A stretch of DNA of 64,000 nucleotides, from contig CAJTLW010000001.1 of the NCBI GenBank assembly GCA_910577515.1, forward strand, positions 186,001-250,000, given 5' to 3'. Every line of letters begins with the position of its first letter. Within the stretch, counting starts at the first letter, position 1. The notes beneath the pieces are model-generated. The model searched no databases and was not told the DNA's origin. It saw only the letters and a list, made by a program, of their open reading frames with translations. Shown here piece after piece: positions 54,495-63,673 of the stretch. Position numbers and translations under genes: made by a program. Source of the stretch: an uncultured Vampirovibrio sp. (GTDB lineage Bacteria; Cyanobacteriota; Vampirovibrionia; Gastranaerophilales; Gastranaerophilaceae).

Positions 54495-54986
54495 ATGGCA
54501 ATCAGAACAGCAAGCAGAGGTGACGATGAAAAACGTTCAACCTTTAATGAAATAAATATAACACCTTTAACGGATATTTTCCTTGTACTGTTGATTATTA
54601 TGATGGTGATTGCGCCAAGTTTTCAATCAATGGATAACAACATCAAAATGCCCGAGGTTAATTCAGGAATTGCGGTTGAAGAAAACAATGCAACAGTTTC
54701 TCTTACAAAAGAAGGCGAATTTTTCCTGAATGGTGAAAGAATGAATGACGAAGTTATTTTAGAAGAAAAACTTGTCAATATCGCCCAAAATACCGGGGCA
54801 GAAGATAAAAAAGAGGTGGTTGTAAAGGCTGACGCTCAAGCTAAAAGCTCTGAAATTATGAAGATAATGAGAGCAGCACAAGCAGCAGGGTTTGAAAAAC
54901 TTGTTGTAGCAGGTGAGCCTTTAAGTAAAAAAGAACAGGAAAAATTAAAAGAAGAAAATTCCGAAAATCAGGATTATCAAGGATAA
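54495..54986 (+). CDS. exbD: ExbD/TolR-type subunit 1
   Basis: 163 residues. N-terminal motif FNEINITPLTDIFLVLLIIM with the essential proton-carrying aspartate (TPLTDI) in the single helix, then a periplasmic domain with a long charged tail (KKEQEKLKEENSENQD). Its first 78 nt of the helix region are nearly identical to those of the next gene. Confidence 0.92.
   Translation: MAIRTASRGDDEKRSTFNEINITPLTDIFLVLLIIMMVIAPSFQSMDNNIKMPEVNSGIAVEENNATVSLTKEGEFFLNGERMNDEVILEEKLVNIAQNTGAEDKKEVVVKADAQAKSSEIMKIMRAAQAAGFEKLVVAGEPLSKKEQEKLKEENSENQDYQG
54541..54618 (+). repeat. 78-nt near-identical block, copy 1 (exbD 1)
   Basis: Matches 55008-55085 at 76 of 78 positions (two synonymous C/T differences) and encodes the FNEINITPLTDIFLVLLIIM helix. 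The flanks diverge at once. Suggests recent duplication or gene conversion limited to the membrane helix. Confidence 0.85.
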
Positions 54987-54994
54987 AACACATT

Positions 54995-55381
54995 ATGAAA
55001 AGACAAACCTTTAATGAAATAAACATAACACCTTTAACGGATATTTTCCTTGTATTGTTGATTATTATGATGGTGATTGCGCCAATGCTTGACCAACAAG
55101 GTTTAAATCTTGCAATTCCTGATTATGTTGAAAAAACAGATGATATGCCGGATGAAAACAAGATTTTAACGGTAGTCGTTACGGAAGACAATAAATATAT
55201 CGTAGGTGAGGATGAGGTACCTGAAAAAATGCTTGCAAAGGTATTAAAAGAACAATCCAGGGAATTTAACGAAGGGCTTATGATACAGGCTGACGGCAAT
55301 AGCGACCATGGTGCGGTTGTAAAACTAATGGATACGGCAAGAAATACAGGAATAAACAGTATTTCAATAACAGAAATTTAA
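54995..55381 (+). CDS. exbD: ExbD/TolR-type subunit 2
   Basis: 128 residues, the usual ExbD length. The same FNEINITPLTDIFLVLLIIM helix, but a different periplasmic domain from subunit 1. ExbD works as a dimer, so these may form a heterodimer. Starts 8 nt after exbD 1 with MKRQTF. Confidence 0.92.
   Translation: MKRQTFNEINITPLTDIFLVLLIIMMVIAPMLDQQGLNLAIPDYVEKTDDMPDENKILTVVVTEDNKYIVGEDEVPEKMLAKVLKEQSREFNEGLMIQADGNSDHGAVVKLMDTARNTGINSISITEI
55008..55085 (+). repeat. 78-nt near-identical block, copy 2 (exbD 2)
   Basis: Partner of 54541-54618; see there. 76 of 78 identical. Confidence 0.85.
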
Positions 55382-55402
55382 AACAAAATTAAATAAGGAA
55401 GA

Positions 55403-58400
55403 GTGGAAAAAGTGAAAGATTTTAAGACATTTAAAAATATTTTCGGCAATATAAACCCTGAAAAATTAAAGGGGTTAAAAATTGCAGGAACCATAGGCGG
55501 CAGCATTTTGGGGATTTTATATCTTGCTTTTTTAATTGCGCCGCACTTTATCAATATTAATAATTTTATGCCAATGATAAATAGCGAAGTTGAAAAGCTG
55601 AGCGGATTTAAGCTCTCTATGGATAAACCAAAGGTTTCAACTACATTAAAGCTTGGTGTTAAATTCAAAGCAGATAATATCAGCTTAAATTATAAGGATG
55701 ATACACCTTTAGCAAGTTTAAAAAAGCCTGAAATTGAATTAAATTTGCCTACAATTTTAATCGGGCATATAAATTTAGATAAAATCAAAGCAGATGAATT
55801 CGATGCTTACCTTGTTTTCACTAAAAATAAAAAATATACGGTAATGGAGTATGTTGATAATATTATTAAAAACACAACTCCTGCTGAAAGTGAGGTCAAA
55901 AAAGAAGAGGTACCGGAATTTAATTTCCCGATTGAGATTAGAAATGTTAATGTGAAGGCAGGAAAAATCGCACTGCATTTAAAGGATGAAAATGTTAATA
56001 AAACATATCTTACACAGCTAAATAATTCAAGCCTCAGATTGAAATCTTTGCAAGGCCCTTTAAAGATTACAACAGAAGGATTTATCGGGGTTGAAGATAC
56101 AGATATTCATTTTGCAGATTTTGATATAGATTTTAAAACCAAACTTCCAAAAATAGAAGAAAGTGCTTCAAAACCAGTACAAACAGCGGAAACTCCCGAG
56201 TTTGAACTTAATTTTAACCCGTTTAGAACTTTGGAGGATTTTAATTTAAAAACAAAGATTTTGGCGGATTTAGATATTAAAAATATTGAAGATTTCAAGG
56301 CAAACGGCGATATTAATATAGAAAAATTCAGCCTAAGATTAAGTGATATCCAGCTTCCTGACAGTTATTTAAAATTGAATTTTAAGGACAGGCTGATAAA
56401 TATTGATTCAAAAGTATTTGTTTCAAACAATGAATTTGTACAGACGAAAAGTGCCGTTACAACAGGCAAAAAATCAAAACTTGATTTAAATTTGAATACG
56501 GAAAAAATTACACTTAAAAGCATAAAAGACTTGATTGGCGCCGTTTTAAACATTTGCTGCATTGAAAACGATATGAAAAATATGACAGCGTCAGGGTTTA
56601 TTAAAGGTGATTTCAATTTAAAAACCGATTTTAAAACAATAAAATCAAATGGCGAATTAAGGCTTATAGATGGTAACATTGCTTATTCAAAAGCTGGTTT
56701 TGTCTTAAGCCAGATGAAAGCATTTTTAGATTTTTCAGATAATGCTTTAAATATAAAAGATACAAGCGCTCTCGTAAATGGTGCGAAATTTGATATCAAG
56801 GGAGAAATTGCCCAAAATGCAGATATTAATTTAACAGTAAAATCAGACCCCCTAAAGATTAAAGATATCATTAATCTTGCATCTGAATTTAAGCTTGTAA
56901 ATAAAAAAGATATAGCAGATTTTGATTTTCAAGACGGCGCTTTAACAATAGCACTCAATGTTCTGGGAGATTTTAAAAATATACAGCCAAAGGCAGATAT
57001 CAGTCTTGATAATTTTAAAATGCTTGTAAAAAGCGCCAAGATGCCTATCGGGGTTGAAAAAATCAATATTGTTGCGCGCCCTGAAGGAAAAAATGATATA
57101 GATGCAAAAATAAATGTTTCAAATGTGCGCGTATCAATGGAAGAACCAAAACTGAATTTTAGCGCACCAAATGCAAAAATTACAGCCAATATGACAGATA
57201 TTATTATTGAGCCGATTTCAGCACTTTTAGAAGGAACTTCAATCAACGTTTCAGGCGGTGTAAAAAATTATATGAAATCGCCTGAATTGAACATAAAAAT
57301 AAACGGAAATGTACATCCTAATACAGTTTTCGCCTTTATTCCAAAAGAAATGAGACAGGGAATAGCATACAAAGGTTTGATGCCTTATGATGCTCTTATT
57401 TCAGGAACTATTGAAAATATTAAAATTACAGGAACTTTAAAAACAAATGCTTCAAATTATATAAGCATCATAAATATTCCTGCGGCAACCAGTCAGGAAA
57501 ATACTTTAAACCTTGATATGGCGCTAAAAAATGATGTTTTAGATATAGTTGAAATTAGCGCAAAATCACCAAGCGGAAAACTTGCAACTGTTAGGGGGCA
57601 AGTGAAAAACATTTATGCACCTGAACCTAGTTTATCTAATTTAAATATCAATATTCCAAACAAGATAAATGTGGTTATTCCGCCATTATTTGATACCAGT
57701 TTAAATGTTATAGGCGATATAACTCTTTCAGGAAGAGCGTTTTCACCTGATATCACAGGATATGTAAATATCGACAATTTGAAATACCCTGATTTTGGAC
57801 TTACACTTGAAACATTGGCTTTAAATTTCAATAAAAATACAATGACGGCAAAAGCAAGCAATGCAAAGGTTGCAAACTCTGATTTTTCAGGAGATGCAAA
57901 CATTTCAACCAATTTCTTAAAGGGTGTTGATATTATAAGCCTTAATTATAATTCCGGTTATATAGATACAGATGCTTTGATTGCACTTGCAGATAAAGTT
58001 ATGAAATCCATGCCGGCACCTGCCCCTTCCAACACGTCTTCAAATGCTGCACCTGCTGATTTGGGCGTTGTTATAAAAGAAGGTAAAGCAAAAATCGGAA
58101 AATTAAAATCCGGCGGGATGATAATTGAAAATATTAATTATGACCATAAGCTTATTAATAATATCTATTATTTAAATAATTTAAATGCAATTTTTGCACA
58201 GGGTACAGCAAGCGGAACGGTTTCATATAACGTTATGAACGGAAAAATTGCTGTTGATATGGGGGCTGAAAATATCTCTCTAAAAGATGCTGCAAAACAA
58301 TTTATAGGGGTCGACCTTGTTAAAAGCGGTACACTCCAGGGAAATGCCAAGTTAACACTTTCTGGTGCTACTCTGGAAGAACAGATGAGAACATTAAATG

Positions 58401-59170
58401 GTACCGTAAAATTTGAGGTACGGGATGGTGAATACGGTGAAAGCATAAGCTTTGGCAGATTTATAAACGCTGCAAATGTTTTAAACTTAGGCACATTCAG
58501 CTCAATTTTAAACAACATTACAGCAAAGGTAAATTCTTTCAATACACAGGAATTTAAAAATATTGACGGGCTTTTAAACTTCAACAACGGGGTTGCAAGT
58601 GTTTCAAGCTTTAAATCTCAAGGACCGAATATGAGTCTTACCGCAAGCGGTACTTATAATATGTTGAATAATTATGCTAATTTAAAGGTAACAGGAAAGG
58701 TGTCTTCAAAGGTTGCCGGGGTTTTAGGTAATTTAGGTACAAATAAAATTCAAAGCACCGTAGAAAAGGCTGCAGCAGCCGCAGAAAAAACAGTAAATAA
58801 AGCAGTGGATGCACTTACTGAAAAATACGGCGAAAATAAAGCAGTGCAGGCAGGGCTTGCAATTTTAGGCGGAATTAAAAATGCAAAAACAGGCGGAACA
58901 AGCGATGCTTCAACAGATGCAGCACAACCTAAAACCGCAGGGCAGGCTGTGTCATCTATGATAAAAGAAAAAACCAATCCTTTATTTGGTGCAATTCCTG
59001 CAAATGATTTAGCAAACATTCCTTCGCTTTCAACAAACGAAAACGAAAATACGAAAAGTTTTCAGGTAATTATAAACGGGCTTATTACAAACCCAAGCTC
59101 AATAAAATCCTTAAAATTTCAGACAGATAACAGTACAAATAAACCAGAAACAAGTACCATAGGAAATTAA
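55403..59170 (+). CDS. Giant AsmA-like envelope protein 2
   Basis: 1255 residues. GTG start at 55403, or the GTG at 55412 which is better spaced from AAGGAA. One N-terminal helix (GTIGGSILGILYLAFLIAPH), then extended beta-strand repeats with 'DFKTI', 'GELRL' and 'VKGEI'-type units, and an AsmA C-terminus (FVEVRDGEYGESI-like, then GKVSSKVAGVLGNLG), ending in an Ala/Lys-rich segment and a beta strand. Expected to carry lipids in the periplasm. Placed directly after the TonB/ExbB/ExbD genes in the same transcript. Confidence 0.85.
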   Translation: MEKVKDFKTFKNIFGNINPEKLKGLKIAGTIGGSILGILYLAFLIAPHFININNFMPMINSEVEKLSGFKLSMDKPKVSTTLKLGVKFKADNISLNYKDDTPLASLKKPEIELNLPTILIGHINLDKIKADEFDAYLVFTKNKKYTVMEYVDNIIKNTTPAESEVKKEEVPEFNFPIEIRNVNVKAGKIALHLKDENVNKTYLTQLNNSSLRLKSLQGPLKITTEGFIGVEDTDIHFADFDIDFKTKLPKIEESASKPVQTAETPEFELNFNPFRTLEDFNLKTKILADLDIKNIEDFKANGDINIEKFSLRLSDIQLPDSYLKLNFKDRLINIDSKVFVSNNEFVQTKSAVTTGKKSKLDLNLNTEKITLKSIKDLIGAVLNICCIENDMKNMTASGFIKGDFNLKTDFKTIKSNGELRLIDGNIAYSKAGFVLSQMKAFLDFSDNALNIKDTSALVNGAKFDIKGEIAQNADINLTVKSDPLKIKDIINLASEFKLVNKKDIADFDFQDGALTIALNVLGDFKNIQPKADISLDNFKMLVKSAKMPIGVEKINIVARPEGKNDIDAKINVSNVRVSMEEPKLNFSAPNAKITANMTDIIIEPISALLEGTSINVSGGVKNYMKSPELNIKINGNVHPNTVFAFIPKEMRQGIAYKGLMPYDALISGTIENIKITGTLKTNASNYISIINIPAATSQENTLNLDMALKNDVLDIVEISAKSPSGKLATVRGQVKNIYAPEPSLSNLNINIPNKINVVIPPLFDTSLNVIGDITLSGRAFSPDITGYVNIDNLKYPDFGLTLETLALNFNKNTMTAKASNAKVANSDFSGDANISTNFLKGVDIISLNYNSGYIDTDALIALADKVMKSMPAPAPSNTSSNAAPADLGVVIKEGKAKIGKLKSGGMIIENINYDHKLINNIYYLNNLNAIFAQGTASGTVSYNVMNGKIAVDMGAENISLKDAAKQFIGVDLVKSGTLQGNAKLTLSGATLEEQMRTLNGTVKFEVRDGEYGESISFGRFINAANVLNLGTFSSILNNITAKVNSFNTQEFKNIDGLLNFNNGVASVSSFKSQGPNMSLTASGTYNMLNNYANLKVTGKVSSKVAGVLGNLGTNKIQSTVEKAAAAAEKTVNKAVDALTEKYGENKAVQAGLAILGGIKNAKTGGTSDASTDAAQPKTAGQAVSSMIKEKTNPLFGAIPANDLANIPSLSTNENENTKSFQVIINGLITNPSSIKSLKFQTDNSTNKPETSTIGN

Positions 59171-59182
59171 TATTTGATATAA

Positions 59183-59215
59183 ACGGCGGGGGAAAATATT
59201 TAATAACTTCGCCGT
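59183..59215. terminator. Weak hairpin between AsmA-like 2 and the M16 gene
   Basis: ACGGCG and CGCCGT inverted repeat with a loop of about 20 nt between the two convergent stop codons. Six pairs, no U-run; low confidence. Confidence 0.35.
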
Positions 59216-59217
59216 AT

Positions 59218-62178
59218 TTATTGAACAGTTACTTCGCCAAGTGTTTTAAGATAAGACATCTGATTATTTATGGTATCCTTGCTTGCAAGAATTGAATAAA
59301 CAGGTTTATTTGCAAATATATGGCAGGCAGCTGCCTGAACATCTGCAGGAGTTATACTATCAATAGCCTTAACATACTCATCCATTCTTTTAACACCGTA
59401 TGGTTGATGAAGATTCATTGCAAGGAGGGCGGTTTTTGAATGCGGAAGTTCTGTTTGTTTTGCGTATCTTTGCTTTAATATCATTTTAGCCGAATTTAGC
59501 TCTTCTTCTGTGATAGGTTCTGTCATAAGCCTTTTAGCATGGTTTTCAAAACCTTTTAAAGATTTTTGCAAATTATCATATTTAATATCATTTTGCTTTT
59601 TATCATCGGTTGTAGATAATATTGAAAGGGTCAAAACACCCGTGTCTTCAAAAGATTGAACAGAGCTTGATACACGGTAGGCAAGCTTTTGCTTTTCTCT
59701 TAAATCCTGGAAAAGCCTTGAAGAAGGCGAACCTCCGAGAATGGTATTTAAAATTTCAAATTTAACTTCATCCTGAATGTTACCGCTCATTTTAAAAGAA
59801 TAAGTTTTATCAATCTGCGCCTGATTACGTTCCTCTGTATCAACTAAAACTTTTGAAACCGTATTTTCCTTAAAACGATTGTAAACCGGGGTGTATGCCG
59901 GTAAAAGTTTTTGGAATTTCATATTCGGGGTGTTGATTTTTGAGAGAGCCTCGTTTTTTAAATTAGGATTATTTTCAAATGGCGCACTCACAACAAAAGC
60001 TGAGGTTGCATTTTGCATCATACTGTTATAGTGTGCTATTACATCATTCAAGGTTAAATTTTCAAGCCCTGCAAGAATTTGGGATGGCTTTGCAAAATAG
60101 TCGCCAAATAATTCATCCAAAATATTATCTGCAGAATCTTTATTTAAAGATGAAACAAGTGCAATTAAATCAGATTTTACTTTTTGAAAATCTTCTTCGG
60201 TAAAGCGCGGATTAAAAAGCGCATCTTTCATTGTATCAATTGTCGCACCAAGGCCATTTTCAAGACAATCTGCACCTATAGTTATTTGAAAACCATTTGC
60301 ATCAAGTGCAAGAGATATGCCGCTAGCTTCAGCATCTGATATAAATTCATCCCTGCTTTTTGTTCTTGTACCATTATTTAATAATTCAGTTAAAACATAA
60401 GCGGTTGCAGGGTTTTTAGGAACAGAACCTTTTGATGTTAAAACCCATTCTAAATAGCATGGTTCTGTGGGATAATTATTTAAAATAACATGGGTATTAT
60501 CAGGCAACACAGCTTCCTGAACATCTGTTGCCGATATATATTTTGAGCCAAATGAAATTTGCGAAGCGGCAACATTGGCTGCATAGGGTGTTTTACCGAT
60601 TACATTTTTTGCACTTGTAGCCTGATAAGAATATTTACTTTTATTGTAATTTGCCAAAATATCAGTTTCCGATACATTCATCGGATGCACAACGGCAATT
60701 GAGGCTCTGTTTAAATCTACAAAGTTTTTAGCAGCCATTTGAATATCGTACGGTGTTAGTGCATTAATTGCATTTTTATAATCAGCAATTGAATTAAAAT
60801 CGCCATCAATAAGACTTGTTCCGATGGTATCACATACGTAAGTCGAGCTTTGAAATAGATTTGCAGCAGATTTTAAAAGATTATTTTTTACAATCTTCAT
60901 TTCGCGCTCTGTAGGCGGATTTAAGGCCAACTCTTCAATAGTTGTATAAAAAGCATCAAGTGCTTCTTGCTCTTTTTTTGGAGGAGCAATTATCTGAAAT
61001 AAAAATGCTTGCGGGTCATCAGGTTTTAAACCTACTTTTTGCATTTGATAATCAGCATAAGCATTAACAGGCTCTAAAGCCTTAGTAAGTCTTGAATTAA
61101 CACTGCCGGTTAAAAACATTCCAAGAGCAGAAGTTGCAATATTTGATTTAAAATCTCCAGCAACAGGACCCGTAAAAGCAGCAAGCACAGATGTAAAGTT
61201 ATCTGTCGGGGATTTATAATCCACACGAACAGAAGAAGTAATTGGAGTTAGTGTTTCTGTTTTTCTATAAAGAGAAGAATTTGGCACCGGTTTTTGTGTA
61301 AAATTCTTTGAAATTAAATCCATTGTACTTACTGGATCAACATCTCCTACAACAACTGTTGTAAGATTATCTGGTGTATAGTGTCTTAAATAGTAATCTG
61401 TTACTTTATCTTTATTTAAGGAGTTAACAGTTTGAATTGAGCCTGCAACAAGGTTTGAAGAATTTGATTTAATTTGAAAAAGGTTTCTTATAACATCATT
61501 TGCAGCAACTGTTAACATACTGTCATTTACCATGCTGATTTCTGACGTTACAGGCCCCTTTTCTTTTTCAATCATATCTTCGGGGAAAAGAGGGCGAGAC
61601 ACCATATCAGCGTGCATTTCAATAGTTTTTTTAAAATCTTCATCAGACATCAAAGCTGATTCAATATAATAATCGGTTTGCGCATAATCGGTTGAAGCAT
61701 TGGTGGATGACCCCATCTTTGCCACTTCTTTAAAAAATTGCCCGGGAGCAAGGTTTTTGCTACCGTTAAAAAGATTATGTTCAATAAAATGGCTTATACC
61801 CCTAATAGGGTCTGTTTCATTCATGGAGCCTGAATTTACAAAGGTTTTAACAATAGTTGTGCCTTTTTTTGGCATAATTGCTACTTTTTGCCCGTTTTGA
61901 AGCATATAAAGATGAATATCATCTCCATACGGTGTTTTTTGCGTACCAAGGTAGCTGTATTGAACAGGTATGTTTGGTGAAACAATATTGTTATAAAGAC
62001 CTAAAACCGGATTTTGATTTCCGGACTGATTTTGCGCATAATAATATCCATAAGGTGTATTGGCAGGCTGCACAGGCACGCCCATAGCAGGGTATCCCTG
62101 TACTTGGTAACCTTGATTTAATGAAACACCCATATTTGGTGTTTGAATATATTGCTGATTATTTATAAAATTTGCCAT
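59218..62178 (-). CDS. Tandem M16-family zinc metallopeptidase
   Basis: 986 residues: two M16 halves, only the first with the zinc motif HFIEH at 130-134 and the third ligand glutamate near 213 (TSEIS). The second half (about 520-980) lacks it, as in other M16B-type fused peptidases. The first ~75 residues are rich in Gln, Asn, Pro, Tyr and Gly (MGVSLNQGYQVQGYPAMGV and on) and carry no signal peptide. Role unclear; possibly peptide degradation. Confidence 0.9.
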   Translation of the reverse strand: MANFINNQQYIQTPNMGVSLNQGYQVQGYPAMGVPVQPANTPYGYYYAQNQSGNQNPVLGLYNNIVSPNIPVQYSYLGTQKTPYGDDIHLYMLQNGQKVAIMPKKGTTIVKTFVNSGSMNETDPIRGISHFIEHNLFNGSKNLAPGQFFKEVAKMGSSTNASTDYAQTDYYIESALMSDEDFKKTIEMHADMVSRPLFPEDMIEKEKGPVTSEISMVNDSMLTVAANDVIRNLFQIKSNSSNLVAGSIQTVNSLNKDKVTDYYLRHYTPDNLTTVVVGDVDPVSTMDLISKNFTQKPVPNSSLYRKTETLTPITSSVRVDYKSPTDNFTSVLAAFTGPVAGDFKSNIATSALGMFLTGSVNSRLTKALEPVNAYADYQMQKVGLKPDDPQAFLFQIIAPPKKEQEALDAFYTTIEELALNPPTEREMKIVKNNLLKSAANLFQSSTYVCDTIGTSLIDGDFNSIADYKNAINALTPYDIQMAAKNFVDLNRASIAVVHPMNVSETDILANYNKSKYSYQATSAKNVIGKTPYAANVAASQISFGSKYISATDVQEAVLPDNTHVILNNYPTEPCYLEWVLTSKGSVPKNPATAYVLTELLNNGTRTKSRDEFISDAEASGISLALDANGFQITIGADCLENGLGATIDTMKDALFNPRFTEEDFQKVKSDLIALVSSLNKDSADNILDELFGDYFAKPSQILAGLENLTLNDVIAHYNSMMQNATSAFVVSAPFENNPNLKNEALSKINTPNMKFQKLLPAYTPVYNRFKENTVSKVLVDTEERNQAQIDKTYSFKMSGNIQDEVKFEILNTILGGSPSSRLFQDLREKQKLAYRVSSSVQSFEDTGVLTLSILSTTDDKKQNDIKYDNLQKSLKGFENHAKRLMTEPITEEELNSAKMILKQRYAKQTELPHSKTALLAMNLHQPYGVKRMDEYVKAIDSITPADVQAAACHIFANKPVYSILASKDTINNQMSYLKTLGEVTVQ

Positions 62179-62348
62179 ATTACTTATTTATATTAAAACT
62201 CTGAATTTTAAAATATTGCATAAATTATAACAACTTTATTAAGCTTTTTTAAGTAAAGATTTAGAGTTAGCAATATTTTATGCAAATTTTTAATGTTTAA
62301 AGTATCATGTTAAATATCTTATTCTCAGGATGATACAGAGGAATTACT

Positions 62349-63398
62349 ATGGTAATTAAAGAAAAAATTTTAGGGATACCAAGAGCGCTCACTTATTATA
62401 ATTATTTTCCTTTTTTATATGGATTTTTTACAAAACTTGGTTTTGAAATCATATTATCAAACCCTACAACTAAAAAAACTCTTGTGGATGGCGCAAGCCT
62501 GGTTGTAACAGAGACTTGCCTTCCCATTAAAGTTTATGTAGGACATGTTTTAAATTTACTTGAAAAAGGGGTAAAAAACATCTTTACTCCATCTATTCAA
62601 TCTGTTGCACCAAAAATATATAATTGTTCTAAAATAAGGGGGCTGCCAGATTTAATAAGAAATGTTGTGAAAGGAGATTACAACCTTATTGAAGCAACAC
62701 TTGATAAATCTGAAAAAAAACTAGGCCTTTTTGAATTTTTAAAACAGGCGGTTGAGCCTTTTGGAATAACTGATGACCTTGAAATTAAGGCAGCACTCCG
62801 TGCAGGATTTGTTTTGCATAATAATTTTAAAGTTATGATGCAGCACAATTTAGGCTTCGATGAAGCATTAAAAAATGCAAAAGAAGGCAAGGTTGTTATA
62901 AGTTCAAAAAACGAAGATAAAGGTATTAATGTAGCACTTGTTGCACATGGGTACAACATTTACGATAAAAGAGTCTGCATGGACGTGTTTAAAAAACTGA
63001 AAGATTTAGGTGTAAATGTATACAGCGCACTTCAATTAACAGATGAGGAACTAAAAGACGGCATCAATACCCTTGAAGCTGAAATGTATTGGGCAAACCA
63101 GCTTGAAATGACAGGGGCTGCAGGTCATTATCTTAAAAAAGACAACATCGACGGACTTATCACAATCACAGCCTTTGGGTGCGGTCCTGATTCTTTAATG
63201 ATTGAAGACATTAAAAGAAAAGCAAAAAATTTCAATAAACCATTATTAAATTTAACAATAGACGAACATACAGGCGAAGCTGGCTTTGTAACAAGATTGG
63301 AGGCTTTTTGTGATATGCTTTACCGCAAAAAACGCACACTGGCATCTAAAAATAAAGAAAAAGAAGAATATTGCTATTCTTCTTCAACATCTTCATAA
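62349..63398 (+). CDS. DUF2229 acyl-CoA dehydratase activase-like protein
   Basis: 349 residues. ILGIPRALTYYNYFPFLYGF, LVVTETCLPIKVYVGHV, ITAFGCGPDSLMIEDI and INLTIDEHTGEAGFVTR-type endings match the DUF2229/2-hydroxyglutaryl-CoA dehydratase-activase region, which in larger proteins follows a BcrAD/BadFG ATPase. Here it stands alone, and Cys-containing motifs may bind an iron-sulfur cluster. AGAGGAA ribosome site. Overlaps the convergent DUF1292 gene by 25 nt. Confidence 0.82.
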   Translation: MVIKEKILGIPRALTYYNYFPFLYGFFTKLGFEIILSNPTTKKTLVDGASLVVTETCLPIKVYVGHVLNLLEKGVKNIFTPSIQSVAPKIYNCSKIRGLPDLIRNVVKGDYNLIEATLDKSEKKLGLFEFLKQAVEPFGITDDLEIKAALRAGFVLHNNFKVMMQHNLGFDEALKNAKEGKVVISSKNEDKGINVALVAHGYNIYDKRVCMDVFKKLKDLGVNVYSALQLTDEELKDGINTLEAEMYWANQLEMTGAAGHYLKKDNIDGLITITAFGCGPDSLMIEDIKRKAKNFNKPLLNLTIDEHTGEAGFVTRLEAFCDMLYRKKRTLASKNKEKEEYCYSSSTSS

Positions 63399-63673
63399 CC
63401 TTCTTCCTCTAAAATTGCTTGAGATACAAGGTTAAACTCTTCATCGTCTTCAATTGTTTCAAAAACATACTCTGCAGCATCTTGTTTCAGACGCATCAAA
63501 ATAACTTCACATTCTTCTTCATCTAAATTTTCGTCTACGGGAAGCAAAAGTGCGTAATCAAAATCATTTACTGTAACAATATCAAGAAGTTTCAAACTAA
63601 CTTCCTCACCATCATCACCAACGGTTTTAATTACCTGTAATTCCCTATTTTCCATATCATCAAATCTTCCCAT
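63374..63673 (-). CDS. DUF1292 (YrzB-like) protein
   Basis: 99 residues, very acidic, with DDGEEVSLKLLDIV, DYALLLPVDE and ECEVILMRLKQD. DUF1292 genes are commonly found next to yqgF/ruvX, as here. Function unknown. TTAGGAGA ribosome site; starts right after ruvX (stop at 63674). Confidence 0.9.
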   Translation of the reverse strand: MGRFDDMENRELQVIKTVGDDGEEVSLKLLDIVTVNDFDYALLLPVDENLDEEECEVILMRLKQDAAEYVFETIEDDEEFNLVSQAILEEEGYEDVEEE

